Shown here: positions 54,985-64,000 of the stretch, piece after piece
How positions within the stretch are numbered: the stretch's first letter is position 1
How the letters are laid out: each line of letters starts with the position of its first letter
NCBI GenBank assembly: GCA_030407315.1
Contig: JALQPE010001931.1
Location: forward strand, 1 to 64,000
From: Asparagopsis taxiformis
Lineage: Eukaryota > Rhodophyta > Florideophyceae > Bonnemaisoniales > Bonnemaisoniaceae
Length of the DNA: 64,000 nt
Reading direction: 5' to 3'
The notes under the pieces: generated by a model
Seen by the model: only the letters and a program-made list of their open reading frames with translations
Database searches by the model: none
What the model was told of the DNA's origin: nothing
Made by a program: the position numbers and the translations under genes

Positions 54985-55430
54985 AATCGACCGCCCAAAT
55001 CGTTGATTTTTGCAAGATTTTTTGTGCCCGAAATTGTAGAATTTCTGGGCTGGCCAGCAATGCATCTGAGCTGGACATCCGCCGGACGTCCAATTCAGGT
55101 TAGTCGTGTGCTGCCTACATCCACGCATTGCAGTAACTAAGCAGGCGGGATCACTACTAATATAAAGTGCACGGAATATGAGTAACGTGATGGGTGAGTA
55201 GTGTTTGTGTTGAGGGAGTAAGGCGGGACCATTATGAAACACGGAAGAAGATGCGTACCTAGCATAACTTAGGCTTGAAGCCTGGAATCGACCCATCTTT
55301 CGGCGCCATTTAGCCTCACAGTTAGTGCTTACAGAAGCCAGTGATGACCCCGCTCGGGGCGGCGGCTCCGGTTCCTGGGGCCGTTGTGGCCAAATTAGAC
55401 ACCCTGATTTGAATTAAAATTTGGGCTATT

Positions 55431-55486
55431 CTCAAAAACATGCACATGTGAACATGTTTTTGAGATGGGGGTGTGCCGTACGGCAC
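55431..55486. repeat. Invariant palindrome pair, copy 2
   Basis: Same 34-nt inverted repeat (55431-55464) and GTGCCGTACGGCAC (55473-55486) as copy 1, about 500 bp away. Confidence 0.9.
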
Positions 55487-55650
55487 AATCGACCGCCCAA
55501 ATCGATGTTTTTTGCAATATTTTTTTGTGCCCGAAATTGTAGAATTTCTGGGCTGGCCAGCAATGCATCTGAGCTGGACATCCACCGGACGTCCATTTCA
55601 GGTTGATCGTGTATCGTGCACGTCCACACATTACCGGAAGCAAGTAGGCG

Positions 55651-55879
55651 ATGAAGCACGTACATACCCAATTGTTCTGCTATTTCTAGCATAGACCATC
55701 GAGTCTAGAGATGTGAGGGAATCGTCCTGGAAATCATGCTCCAACCCACGAGGGAATGGACAATCTAGTTTGAAAGCATGGAACGGAAGTACATTATACT
55801 AGGTTCATAGATTGGAAGTGATAAAGGAGATGATTATATTCTCGATAATTGTTTACCAAAGTAGTAGTTGTTAAGCTAT
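55651..55879. other. Unassigned flank downstream of the large gene
   Basis: About 230 bp, A+T-rich, no repeat unit and no ORF of note; probable 3' UTR of the gene at 55880-59835. Confidence 0.4.
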
Positions 55880-58800
55880 CTAGCCGTCGGAAAATTCTTC
55901 TTCGTCTTCGTCCTCACTATATTCAGGATCTCCCGGCAGAATAGGCGTTATCGGCAACTGTGGAGTTGATCTGCTCAAGATGAATTCTTCACCCGGTGTG
56001 AGGGTTCTCTTCTTGGGAGCTTCTGTCGTCTTCATCCGCATGATTCCGAGCTGCCCTGTCTTCGGCCTACGATCTTTCTTGACCGGGATGGGAACAACTG
56101 TCTTGTGGCGAACATTGACAGGTGCCGGTTGACTTTGCCTGGCAGACCGGCGCGGAGCATTGGCGATTACTTCTTCTTCGAATCCCAACCGCCTGATGAA
56201 ACCAAACGAAACATTGTCGGGAATCGGATACGACGCATTCCTGAAATACGTGTGATACCTCGTTGTCGTGTGTGACACAACTCTGTCGACATGCCCTGCC
56301 CCGGCATGTTGTACATGGCCGTGACCGATGAAGACTGAACGTGGCGGAACGATTACCTTCTTCAGCTTCATCGTCTTGGCGTACATATCTAATTCCAGCG
56401 CTTTGGAAAAGACGTACTTGTGGGACCCTGGACACACCCAGATAGGGAATGGGTCATCTCCGTTGGCAATAACAAAGTAACCCGGAAGTTGATCTTTGCG
56501 GTCGCGAGGAGGAACAGGGAAATCATTGTGTGGGACCTGCCGAGGACACCCCTTTCCCGTTATCAAAAACCGTCCCCCAGATGCCGGCATGACAAGTTTT
56601 TCTCCCGGTAAACCGCACTCCTCCAGCCCTATCAGCCGGACAAGGATTCCCAACCACACATCCAGCAGGGCTCGCCGCGTCACAAACTTGAACCGGTCGA
56701 TATGCGTCTCATCGTTCTCGGCATAGTCAACCAGGCAGTGGCGCGTAGACGTGAAGCGAGCCCTCCCTCATTCCGGTTCTTCTCATCTGTTTCATCGTCC
56801 CCCGTATTGACAATGGGACTCCACAGCTGCCGGTTCCCAGGGTCCTTGTGCACCTCCTCCCCCTCCCACGTTCCCAAAAAGTACCGAAACAATTCCTGGT
56901 TAGGAATTTCTTCCATGAGACCCAAGTCAAATGGGAACTTGTCCGACGCATCGAGGTAGCTTACATCCGCGAAATTGTGCATCACCGTATACCCTCGCTC
57001 GTTGATTTCCGTTCGGCAATTGTGGAAGTACGCCATACCAGTGCCGGCCTCATACGAATCCTTCCAGCTTGTAGACATTCGCGCAACCTGGGCGAAGTCC
57101 AGCCTCGAGGGTAGAAACGTCGATGTAGGCTCACACATCGCCTTGGCAGCCATCTTCCACGCTGCGAAAAACATCGGATAGATGGTGTCGATCTCGAAAA
57201 CAAGATGACGAGCCCGATGTTGTTCCGGAATATGCAGCCCCTCAAACACAGGGTCCATCGCCACTTGTTTCAAATACCTCACCTCTCTGCCCTCCTCATC
57301 GATTTCCACACTCTCCAATAACAACCTGAGCTCAATCGGGGGCAGACAGCCAACCCTCACCGATGCGATGACGTCCGCGGGACGCTGCGCCAGATGATGC
57401 CCTTCAGCTCGGTCTTTGACTTCGAAATCGTCGGGAAGAGATGGCATCCGGTCGTCGAACAGGAGGTCGTGTTCAGAAGGAGAGTCACGAACGATGTAAC
57501 CGTCTTCATCGACTTCGACTCCTTCCGGAACAGTGAGTGTAATTGTCACTTCGCGGACCCCCTTGCTTTCGACTTGGCCCTCGTCTGCACTGTTGTTTTC
57601 TTCCTCGTCCGAAACGTTATGGACAGATTCTTGGTTGGAGGGAGTCGCACCAGCACGTTGGTTATCTTGGGGGACAATCTCAACGGCAGAATCGGGGGAA
57701 CGGGCGGAGTCTTCGTCAACCTCATCACCGGAAGCAGTGGCTTGTTGTTGATCGGTGGGTTTATCAACAACGGCCTGCTCTTCTTCCCCGGCGGATTGTT
57801 GTACCACAACCGGCTCTTCTTCCTCGAGGCGTGTGCTCCCCGTCGAGCGAAGTCGCTGTGAACGGCGGCGGATGCCATGCGAAGCAGGCTCATGTTCGAC
57901 ATTCCGCTGCTTCTTGTGAGTGAGTCTCACATTGGCAGCAGAAGGGCGGCGTTTGCGTCGAGCCTTAGTCTTCTTCTTCAATGTCGGATTGAAAAACTCT
58001 TTCAAGTTCGTTTCCAAATCCTGTAAACGCGTGGCTCTCCGTCGCATTCGAACCTCACTGCTCCGGTCGTCCCCTCTATACATTGCAATGGCATTGGTGA
58101 GATGCCATTGCAACTCCTTCGGCTGCTTAACCGACCCAATTGCCATCTCTGTGCTCAGAAATGACTTGCGCATAATACTCTTTGGGCGCCCATACGCAGC
58201 GTACAGAGAATTTGCTATTGCAGTCACGCGACGGACGTATGTATAGAAGTCGTTCACGTCAAAGCGTCCATCCGGACGTCCACCATGAGCAGGGTTCAAG
58301 TACTCCGAAAGACCACGCAAGACGAAGACAAAGTTTTCTTCCAGCAACTCGCGCACTATCTTGTGGTCCAGGTGCGTTATCCCAATCTCGTTGCGGCGCT
58401 CGGAATTGTTCAGCTCACGCAACACTTCGTCGAGAACAGGATGCTTCAGCGTTGCTATAGCCAAACGCGTCCACCGCCGGGCCGTGTTCGTTGAATTCAT
58501 CATCCCCATGAACTGCGCCTCGAACAATGTTCGGATGACATCAGACTCACGCAAGTCGCCAGCGTTTTCCACGTTATTTGCAACAGCAATCGTACGGATG
58601 AACTGCTGGATGGACGACAAGATTCGAACCAGGGAGCGCTCCGTCAGTTGCGTCCCAGTCGTATGGTTCGACTCTGCACTCTTGTGGATGATCTCATGAG
58701 GCTGAAGATCACTGTCGTCCTTGCGGCGAAGGTAGTACACATCCAGAGGCTGAGTAACCCAGCGCAAGCGGTTTGCGTCCTGTGGCAGCTTGGTTCTGTG

Positions 58801-59835
58801 CATACGGGTGAGGCGCGTGAAGTCATCGGCAATGCTATGCATAGCATTGAGACGATGCAGTCCGTCGATCACGGTCACGTTCGCATTGGCATGGAATTTG
58901 CCATTCTGGAACAGACGCGTGTCGGCGGGCAGATGCGTGTTCTGCGACCTCAGCACCGTCACAGTGATACGCGAAGAGCTCACATACCCCACAGCCAACA
59001 TATTGTTGCGCAGGTCCTCCACGTGGTCTTCTTTCACATCCCGAAGGGTCACGGCCGGTTCCACTAGCTGCCTCACCAGCACAGTCGCTCCTTCTCCGAC
59101 GTAATCCGACGTCACAAACTTGGGCACCGTAATTTGCGTCCCCTGCTGCTCACGAATGCTTTCCGCCACCTCCGGTTCGTCGTCCACTTCGGTTACGTCC
59201 TGCGTAGTAGCTTCGGTGACGTTGGAGCGAGCAGGGTGCTTCGTGCCTCCACTGGAGGGTCTTGCAGAGCGAGCAGGGCGCTTCGTGCCTCCCGAAACCG
59301 GAGTGGAGCGTGCTGGATGCTTCGTACCCCCCGAACCAGTGATTTCGCCTGCCGGACCGGTACTGGGCATCCGTCCCGAGCTGGCCTGGTTCGTCGCTGC
59401 GTTGAAGTTTGACGCTGCAGCAGGGGTACGAATGTCGCTAGGGCCATCCTCCGCAGCGGGGCGCATCATCCGAGTATCCCAAGGGTAAAACGCCGCGGCG
59501 TATGCTCCACCCATCGTCTCCGGCGGTCCCTCGGCGCCATCAAACATGTACGGGAACGGGAGGTCCTTGAACTTGTCCTTAGTCGCAATGTTGCGCACGA
59601 CGATATAGTCCGCCTCGTCGGTTTCCGGCAGCTGGTGGTTGTGCAGCGTGCGCGGAAGGCCAACATCGCCACCAGCAGTGCTCACCGAAGCCGTCCCAAT
59701 ATGCACAGCCGCACCGTCCACGTCCGCAAACAAATTGACATCGACGCCGCGCTTGAGTCCGCGCGACTCCGCTGACGCGCTCACTTGATCGCCGCAAACC
59801 GTTGAAAACAAACTGCTGAAATGCGTATCCGCCAT
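55880..59835 (-). pseudogene. ParB/sulfiredoxin-like plus 2OG-Fe(II) dioxygenase gene with one frameshift
   Basis: Start at ATG 59835 in a strong context (CAACCATGG). Residues 1-235 are low complexity with three GGTK(H/R)PARS repeats. From about 236 there is a ParB/sulfiredoxin-like region with IDGLHRLNAM at about 323-332 (the DGxHRxxA pattern), then a long helical part to about 590, a basic Lys/Arg patch (GIRRRSQRLR) and an acidic linker to about 790. The C-terminus is a phytanoyl-type dioxygenase: INERGYTVMHNF near 944, then, in the frame 56767-55880, HND (metal H and D), IWVCPGSH, VQHAG (distal His) and RYHTYF (2OG Arg). The two frames do not join: a single-base change in the G-rich run near 56763-56770 is the simplest cause; the downstream frame's first start-like codon is GTG at 56683, overlapping the upstream TGA. 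An intron or programmed shift is possible. Host gene or transposon gene is unresolved. Confidence 0.7.
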
Positions 59836-60164
59836 GGTTGTTGAGTTGGAAAGGAAAAGAGATGGTTGACGTTGACGTATTCGAGTGATGTGGATGGTAT
59901 GTTTCACGTTGAAGAATGGTCGTGAACGCCAATCGCTGGAAATAATAACACAATACAACCGAAATTTTGTTAGGTACACACCTATCGTGACCGCTGGAAT
60001 GCAAGACAGGCAATCGAGATGTGAGTGTCCGTTCGGAATGGGCCCGAGTCGGGCTCTCGAAACCTGACGAGGTGGCGTGAAGCAGGCAGTGTCCTTGATG
60101 TGTAATGTGTTAAAATTACAGCTGTCAAGCTAGGCGGGTTTTGGGCGGCTGCGAGCACCCCTTT
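59836..60164. other. Upstream region of the ParB-like/dioxygenase gene
   Basis: About 330 bp, probable 5' UTR and promoter of the minus-strand gene. No recognisable TATA position can be assigned with confidence. The repeat array starts about 330 bp upstream of the ATG. Confidence 0.4.
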
Positions 60165-60205
60165 ATCCGGGGAACACCCTGATTTGAGTTAAAATTTGGG
60201 CTATT

Positions 60206-60261
60206 CTCAAAAACATGCACATGTGAACATGTTTTTGAGATGGGGGTGTGCCGTACGGCAC
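60206..60261. repeat. Invariant palindrome pair, copy 3
   Basis: Inverted repeat 60206-60239 and GTGCCGTACGGCAC 60248-60261, identical to copies 1, 2 and 4-6. Confidence 0.9.
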
Positions 60262-60706
60262 AATCGACCCGCCCAAATCGTTGATTTTTGCAAGATTTTT
60301 TGTGCCCGAAATTTTAGAATTTCTGGGCTGGCCAGCAATGCATCTGAGCTGGACATCCGCCGGACGTCCAATTCAGGTTAGTCGTGTGCTGCCTACATCG
60401 ACGCATTGCAGAAACTAAGCCAGCGGGCTCACTACTAATACAAAGTGCACGGAATATGAGTAACGTGATGGGTGAGTAGTGTTTGTGTTGAGGGAGTAAG
60501 GCGGGACCATTATGAAACACGGAAGAAGATTTCTCCCTAGCATAACTTAGGCTTAAAGCCTGGAATCGACCCATCTTTCGGCGCCATTTAGCCTCACAGT
60601 TAGTGCTTACAGAAGCCAGTGATGGCCCCACTCGGGGCGGCGGCCGGTTCCTGGGGCCGTTGTGGCCAAATTAGACACCCTGATTTGAATTAAAATTTGG
60701 GCTATT

Positions 60707-60762
60707 CTCAAAAACATGCACATGTGAACATGTTTTTGAGATGGGGGTGTGCCGTACGGCAC
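60707..60762. repeat. Invariant palindrome pair, copy 4
   Basis: Inverted repeat 60707-60740 and GTGCCGTACGGCAC 60749-60762, identical to the other copies. Confidence 0.9.
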
Positions 60763-61205
60763 AATCGACCCGCCCAAATCGTTGATTTTTCACAATTTTT
60801 TCTGCCCGAAATTTTAGAATTTCTGGGCTAGCCAGCAATGTAATTAAGCCGGACATCCACCAGACGTCCATTCTGGGTTGTTCGTGTGCTGCTCACATCC
60901 ACGCATTACAGCAACCACGCAGGCGGGCCCACTGCTCATACGAAGTGCACGTAGTATGTGCAGCACGATGGATGAGTAGTGTTTGTCGTGAGAAAGTGGG
61001 GTGGGAGCATGTCGAAACAAGGACCAAAACTTTGCCCTGGCGTATTGAGCCTGAGCCTGGAATCGATCCTTCGTGAGATGTGGCTTTGCTTACAGTTGAT
61101 GCTTACAGAAGCCAGCGATGGCCCCGCTCGGGGCGTCGGATGGCTTCTTCTGGGGCCGTTGTGGCCAGATTAGACACCTTGATTTGAGTTGAATTTTGAG
61201 CCATT

Positions 61206-61261
61206 CTCAAAAACATGCACATGTGAACATGTTTTTGAGATGGGGGTGTGCCGTACGGCAC
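61206..61261. repeat. Invariant palindrome pair, copy 5
   Basis: Inverted repeat 61206-61239 and GTGCCGTACGGCAC 61248-61261; the bases just outside differ (CTTTCG instead of AATCG). Confidence 0.9.
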
Positions 61262-61510
61262 TTTCGACCGCCCAAATCGATGTATTTTTGCATTTTTTTT
61301 CTGACTGAAATTTTAGAATTTCTGGGCTCGCCAGCAATGCAATTGAGCTGGACATTCACCGGACGTCCATTTCAGGTTGGTCGAGTATTGCACATGGATA
61401 CAGTTTTGCAGCTATTTCTCAGCCCAACATTTTAGAATTTCAGGGCTGACCAGCAATGTAACCGAGCCGGACTTCCACTGGACGTCCATTTCAAGCTAGG
61501 CGAGTGCTGC

Positions 61511-62189
61511 ACATTTGCTCGCATCGCAGCAACTAAGCAAGTGTTGAGAGCACCGAGATGCCATGCAGACAAGAGGGAATCGGCTGCAAACGGCTTCCCT
61601 GGTCGGCGGCTGGATGTCTGGATGTGAATGGCTGCAAGCATGGAAATCTTGCTACCGCACGGCGCATACACACTGCAGCAGCACATCACTGACGCATGCG
61701 AAAGTTGGGTGCTGCAGTGCGTGGTTGTTTGTGTGTTTGTGTGTGTATGACGAACCTTGTGGTATCCCTAGGCGTGCACTGGTGCAAAAAGTTTGGACTG
61801 CCCCATCGGTCGTACTTTGACGCATTTACATGCATCGGAGAACGACCAAGGAGGTAGAGCAGCAATCGCTGTTGGCTGAGCGTCCAAACTAGAGGGCTTT
61901 GGGCAATGGTTCTATAGCAGTCATTTAAAGGACGCCCACCGTTGATGACTGAGATCCACGGTGTGTTTAGTATTCATGGTGTTGTCCTGCATTGGCGGAC
62001 GTCGAAGACGAGTACTTCCAGTGAGCGTCCAAGGTGAACAGCTCAGCAGAGGATTATGATGTGGATGTGAAGGCATGGATGAGGCCAGCAGGAACGTTTC
62101 TGCAAGATGGGCGTGAGTGGGTAAGTGAGCGGGGAGGGGCCGCTCGGGGCGCTTGGTAGCCTCTGGGGCCGTTGTGGCCAAATTAGAAT
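61511..62189. other. Unassigned stretch inside the right array
   Basis: About 680 bp with no recognisable gene; short ORFs on both strands show no motif. It ends with CTGGGGCCGTTGTGGCCAAA, the usual start of a repeat unit. Confidence 0.4.
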
Positions 62190-62410
62190 CAAGCCTATGT
62201 CCGGCGGACGTCCTGAATTGCTTTATTTTTTGGGCTATTCTCAAAAACATGCACATGTGAACATGTTTTTGAGATGGGGGTGTGCCGTACGGCACTTTTG
62301 ACCGCCCAAATCGATGTATTTTTGCATTTTTTTTCTGACTGAAATTTTAGAATTTCTGGGCTCGCCAGCAATGCAATTGCGCTGGTCATTCATCGGACGT
62401 CTATATGTGC
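62190..62410 (+). repeat. Last repeat unit of the right array (partial)
   Basis: About 220 bp with inverted repeat 62240-62273 and GTGCCGTACGGCAC 62282-62295, then ATTTTAGAATTTCTGGGCTCGCC. Most similar to the unit at 61161-61395. Confidence 0.85.
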
Positions 62411-62568
62411 TCAAGCGATTGCTGTCTGCTTCAAATACTTGAGACATTATTGCCCCACACGACATAAAGTCCCCAACATGCGACGCCCATCAAACATAAA
62501 CAATTTCATCCTCTTACTACATTCTAGTCGCACACATACATCCATCTCCAAAAAAAAATGTCATTTAA

Positions 62569-62985
62569 ACACCACCAGTTCCGCTTCATCGTACGCCAAT
62601 ACCGCCCAGTCGCCCAGCAGACAAGCTAGCCGTGCAGAAAATAAGCACCGCCATCTACGACGGAAACGACTGGATCTCATCATCGCTCTCAGCATTTCCA
62701 ACAAGCCCAACATGTTTCCCCTACGTCACCCTCCAAAACGATACCATTGTATACTTCTGCATTCTCCGTCAATTGCATTCATTCAATCTGCGCAATGAAT
62801 TCTTCAATCTCGAAGCCGGCCGGGTTTTCTGCCTATCCTGCAATAATGGCATTGGAGAAAGTTCTCTAGCAATGGCCACTAAAGCCTTGATGCAACTACA
62901 CGGTGCTGATTGCTTCTATCGCTTCCTCAAATCTGTCGACATTTACAACATACCATCCATCCGACACATTTCCAAACTAAAATAG
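62569..62985 (+). CDS. Hypothetical ORF, possibly an exon or gene fragment
   Basis: 139 codons open before TAG at 62983-62985, with ordinary amino acid composition (YDGNDWISSSLSAF, GRVFCLSCNNGIGESSLAMA). There is no ATG at its start (first start-like codon GTG at 62632). An ATG at 62558 after an A-run opens a different frame (MSFKHHQFRF) that stops soon after 62620, so a frameshift or a splice is possible. No family recognised. Confidence 0.3.
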   Translation, partial: TPPVPLHRTPIPPSRPADKLAVQKISTAIYDGNDWISSSLSAFPTSPTCFPYVTLQNDTIVYFCILRQLHSFNLRNEFFNLEAGRVFCLSCNNGIGESSLAMATKALMQLHGADCFYRFLKSVDIYNIPSIRHISKLK

Positions 62986-62989
62986 ACTG

Positions 62990-64000
62990 TTCATTGACAA
63001 ACTCGTGTGTAGCCCCATTTAGACCACTCACCACTGGTATCTGCTGAGTCACCGCGCACTGCCCTGGTGCTCCCTCCTGAATTCGCTTGGGCTGTCTCAA
63101 TACATTCCGTACTATGCCTATGAAGCAGTCCCGTTATGGATCAGCGTTCTGCGTGTTCAGCACATCATCCCCACGTTACCAGAGCTGCAATTTCTCAGCG
63201 GTACGGGTATCATCAATCCTTAGCACAGATGTGATACAGCAGCCGATGCAGGTCAATTTCTAGACTCATAATTTTGCACTCAAGAAGGGAGATCGGTATG
63301 GAAATTGTCCAGGCATAACAAACCGCCTGTCCTGCTCTCCTGCAGAGCAAGCTCCATCGATCCAGTTGATCAGGAACCTGGCGACATGTACTCGGCGTTC
63401 GTTCCGGACGCGGAAAGGGCAAATTGTTGTGTGGCGTTTGCAGATTCAGTCGCAACGGGAAGCGATGAAACTTTCCGCATGGCGTTTGACGGCGGTTTAT
63501 CTGAGACAGACATCGCGCGATCGGTGTTTCTGTCCAGATGAAGCTGGAGATCAATGCCGTATTTGAGCTGATAATTGGAGCAAAGATTTGAAACAAATTT
63601 TCTGTGCAAATTTACGACGCGACACGGCAGAGGGTGGATAACTCAACGTTAGATGTTATTGGTTGAGCCAACATTACAAGACCGTACCGACGACACGCGC
63701 AATCATTGATTTTTCGCTCATTGCTTAGAGAGCAAAACTGTCCAATGGTCGTATCAAGTTAGACCAGCACATATTTCCGCAACATCTTGGTGGAACGAAG
63801 TCGGTGCTCACGAAAGCCTGAGAGCTGCCTTGAGTCGAGGCTTTTGTACGCCGCCTTATCTGTGGTAGTTTCATACTGCGTTGTTTCACCATTGGACTTG
63901 TGCCACGCACACTTGGATCTCTCTCCATACGTACGTGTAGATAAGATGTGAATTGAGCTACAATAGCATACCAAACTGGAAACCAGTATCTACATGCTTT
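62990..64000. other. Right end of window: only unrecognised short ORFs
   Basis: No repeat unit, LTR or recognisable gene. The most protein-like short ORF is 63305-63541 on the plus strand (GDMYSAFVPDAERANCCVAF), 78 codons, no known motif; the overlapping minus ORF 63213-63596 is equally unsupported. Confidence 0.3.

Larger units (their letters stand above)
54565..55650 (+). repeat. Left array of about 500-bp direct repeats
   Basis: One incomplete unit without the palindromes (about 54565-54885, itself containing a 60-bp internal duplication around GCTTACAGTTGGTGCTTA), one full unit (about 54886-55385) and the first half of another (55386-55650). Units contain GGGGCCGTTGTGGCCAAATTAGACACC, two palindromes, ATTTCTGGGCTGGCCAGCAATG and CCGGACGTCC motifs. 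The full unit is about 96% identical to 60170-60667 on the other side of the large gene. ORFs inside the units are repeat shadows. Confidence 0.85.
60165..61510 (+). repeat. Right array of about 500-bp direct repeats
   Basis: Full units at about 60165-60667 and 60668-61160, a partial unit 61161-61395, and a palindrome-less tail unit at about 61405-61510 (TTTTAGAATTTCAGGGCTGACC). All are in the same orientation as the left array. Divergence rises to the right: the first unit resembles the left array most, the later ones carry many substitutions outside the palindromes. Confidence 0.85.

Noticed and set aside
54919..55140. Repeated small ORFs (MGYSQKHAHV.. on plus, SPEILQFRAQ.. on minus) in each array unit
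   Set aside because: They recur only because the DNA repeats, exist on both strands at once and run through the palindromes.
55290..55345. tRNA-like A and B boxes (AGGCTAAATGG and GGGTCGATTCC) on the minus strand of the array units, suggesting a tRNA-derived SINE
   Set aside because: The boxes are only about 11 nt apart, far too close for a pol III internal promoter, and no tRNA cloverleaf forms.
55880..56683. Independent dioxygenase gene starting at GTG 56683 with bacterial-style GTGA overlap
   Set aside because: The dioxygenase fold begins upstream in the other frame (INERGYTVMHNF), and the open frame extends left of the GTG to about 56767 with sensible sequence; a frame break in one gene fits better in a eukaryotic context.
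54565..62410. CRISPR-like array
   Set aside because: Units are about 500 bp and spacers are repeats themselves; no cas genes; the context is eukaryotic.

Overview
This window looks like nuclear DNA of a eukaryote. It is dominated by very large (about 12-13.5 kb) Ty3/gypsy LTR retrotransposons whose Pol ends in a chromodomain (chromoviruses). There are no bacterial operons, rRNA genes, tRNA genes or CRISPR arrays. Long intron-free ORFs plus a chromovirus load would fit a florideophyte red alga or a fungus, but the sequence alone does not let me choose.

Positions 1-52884 are a nested stack of retrotransposons. Element A (minus strand, 1-13475) lies in the gag-like 5' part of an older element F (13476-14193). 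Next comes element E (minus, 14475-52884), whose antisense accessory ORF is split by element B1 (plus, 17837-44414, target-site duplication GCGAG). B1's own antisense accessory ORF is split by element B2 (plus, 28317-41793, TSD GATAC). B2 is structurally complete: 99%-identical LTRs, intact gag, pol and accessory ORF. B1 carries a 1-nt deletion in pol. E is decayed. A was coding-intact until a 483-bp solo LTR landed in its protease.

All three lineages (A, B, E) share one layout: LTR, tRNA primer site, gag, -1 frameshift or overlap, pol (PR-RT-RNaseH-IN-chromodomain), then a long ORF on the OPPOSITE strand between pol and the 3' LTR. The antisense proteins (about 740-1080 aa) share a recognisable central region and, downstream, coiled-coil and low-complexity segments. 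This conserved antisense gene is the most system-like feature of the retrotransposon part. The three lineages also share an identical 18-nt primer-binding site, and A and B2 share a canonical G-GGA-AAC slippery heptamer.

From 52885 to 64000 the composition changes. There are short palindrome-rich repeats (52885-53200), about 1 kb of strongly C-over-G-skewed DNA (53205-54240), a near-perfect 29-bp hairpin (54392-54450), and then an array of about 500-bp direct repeats (54565-55650 and 60165-62410). Between the two halves of the array lies one large minus-strand gene (55880-59835) with a ParB/sulfiredoxin-like motif and a C-terminal phytanoyl-type 2OG-Fe(II) dioxygenase, broken by one frameshift. 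All six full repeat copies contain the same pair of palindromes with no base change. A ParB-like protein next to invariant palindromic repeats is the second candidate for an undescribed system. The last 1.5 kb has only unrecognised short ORFs.
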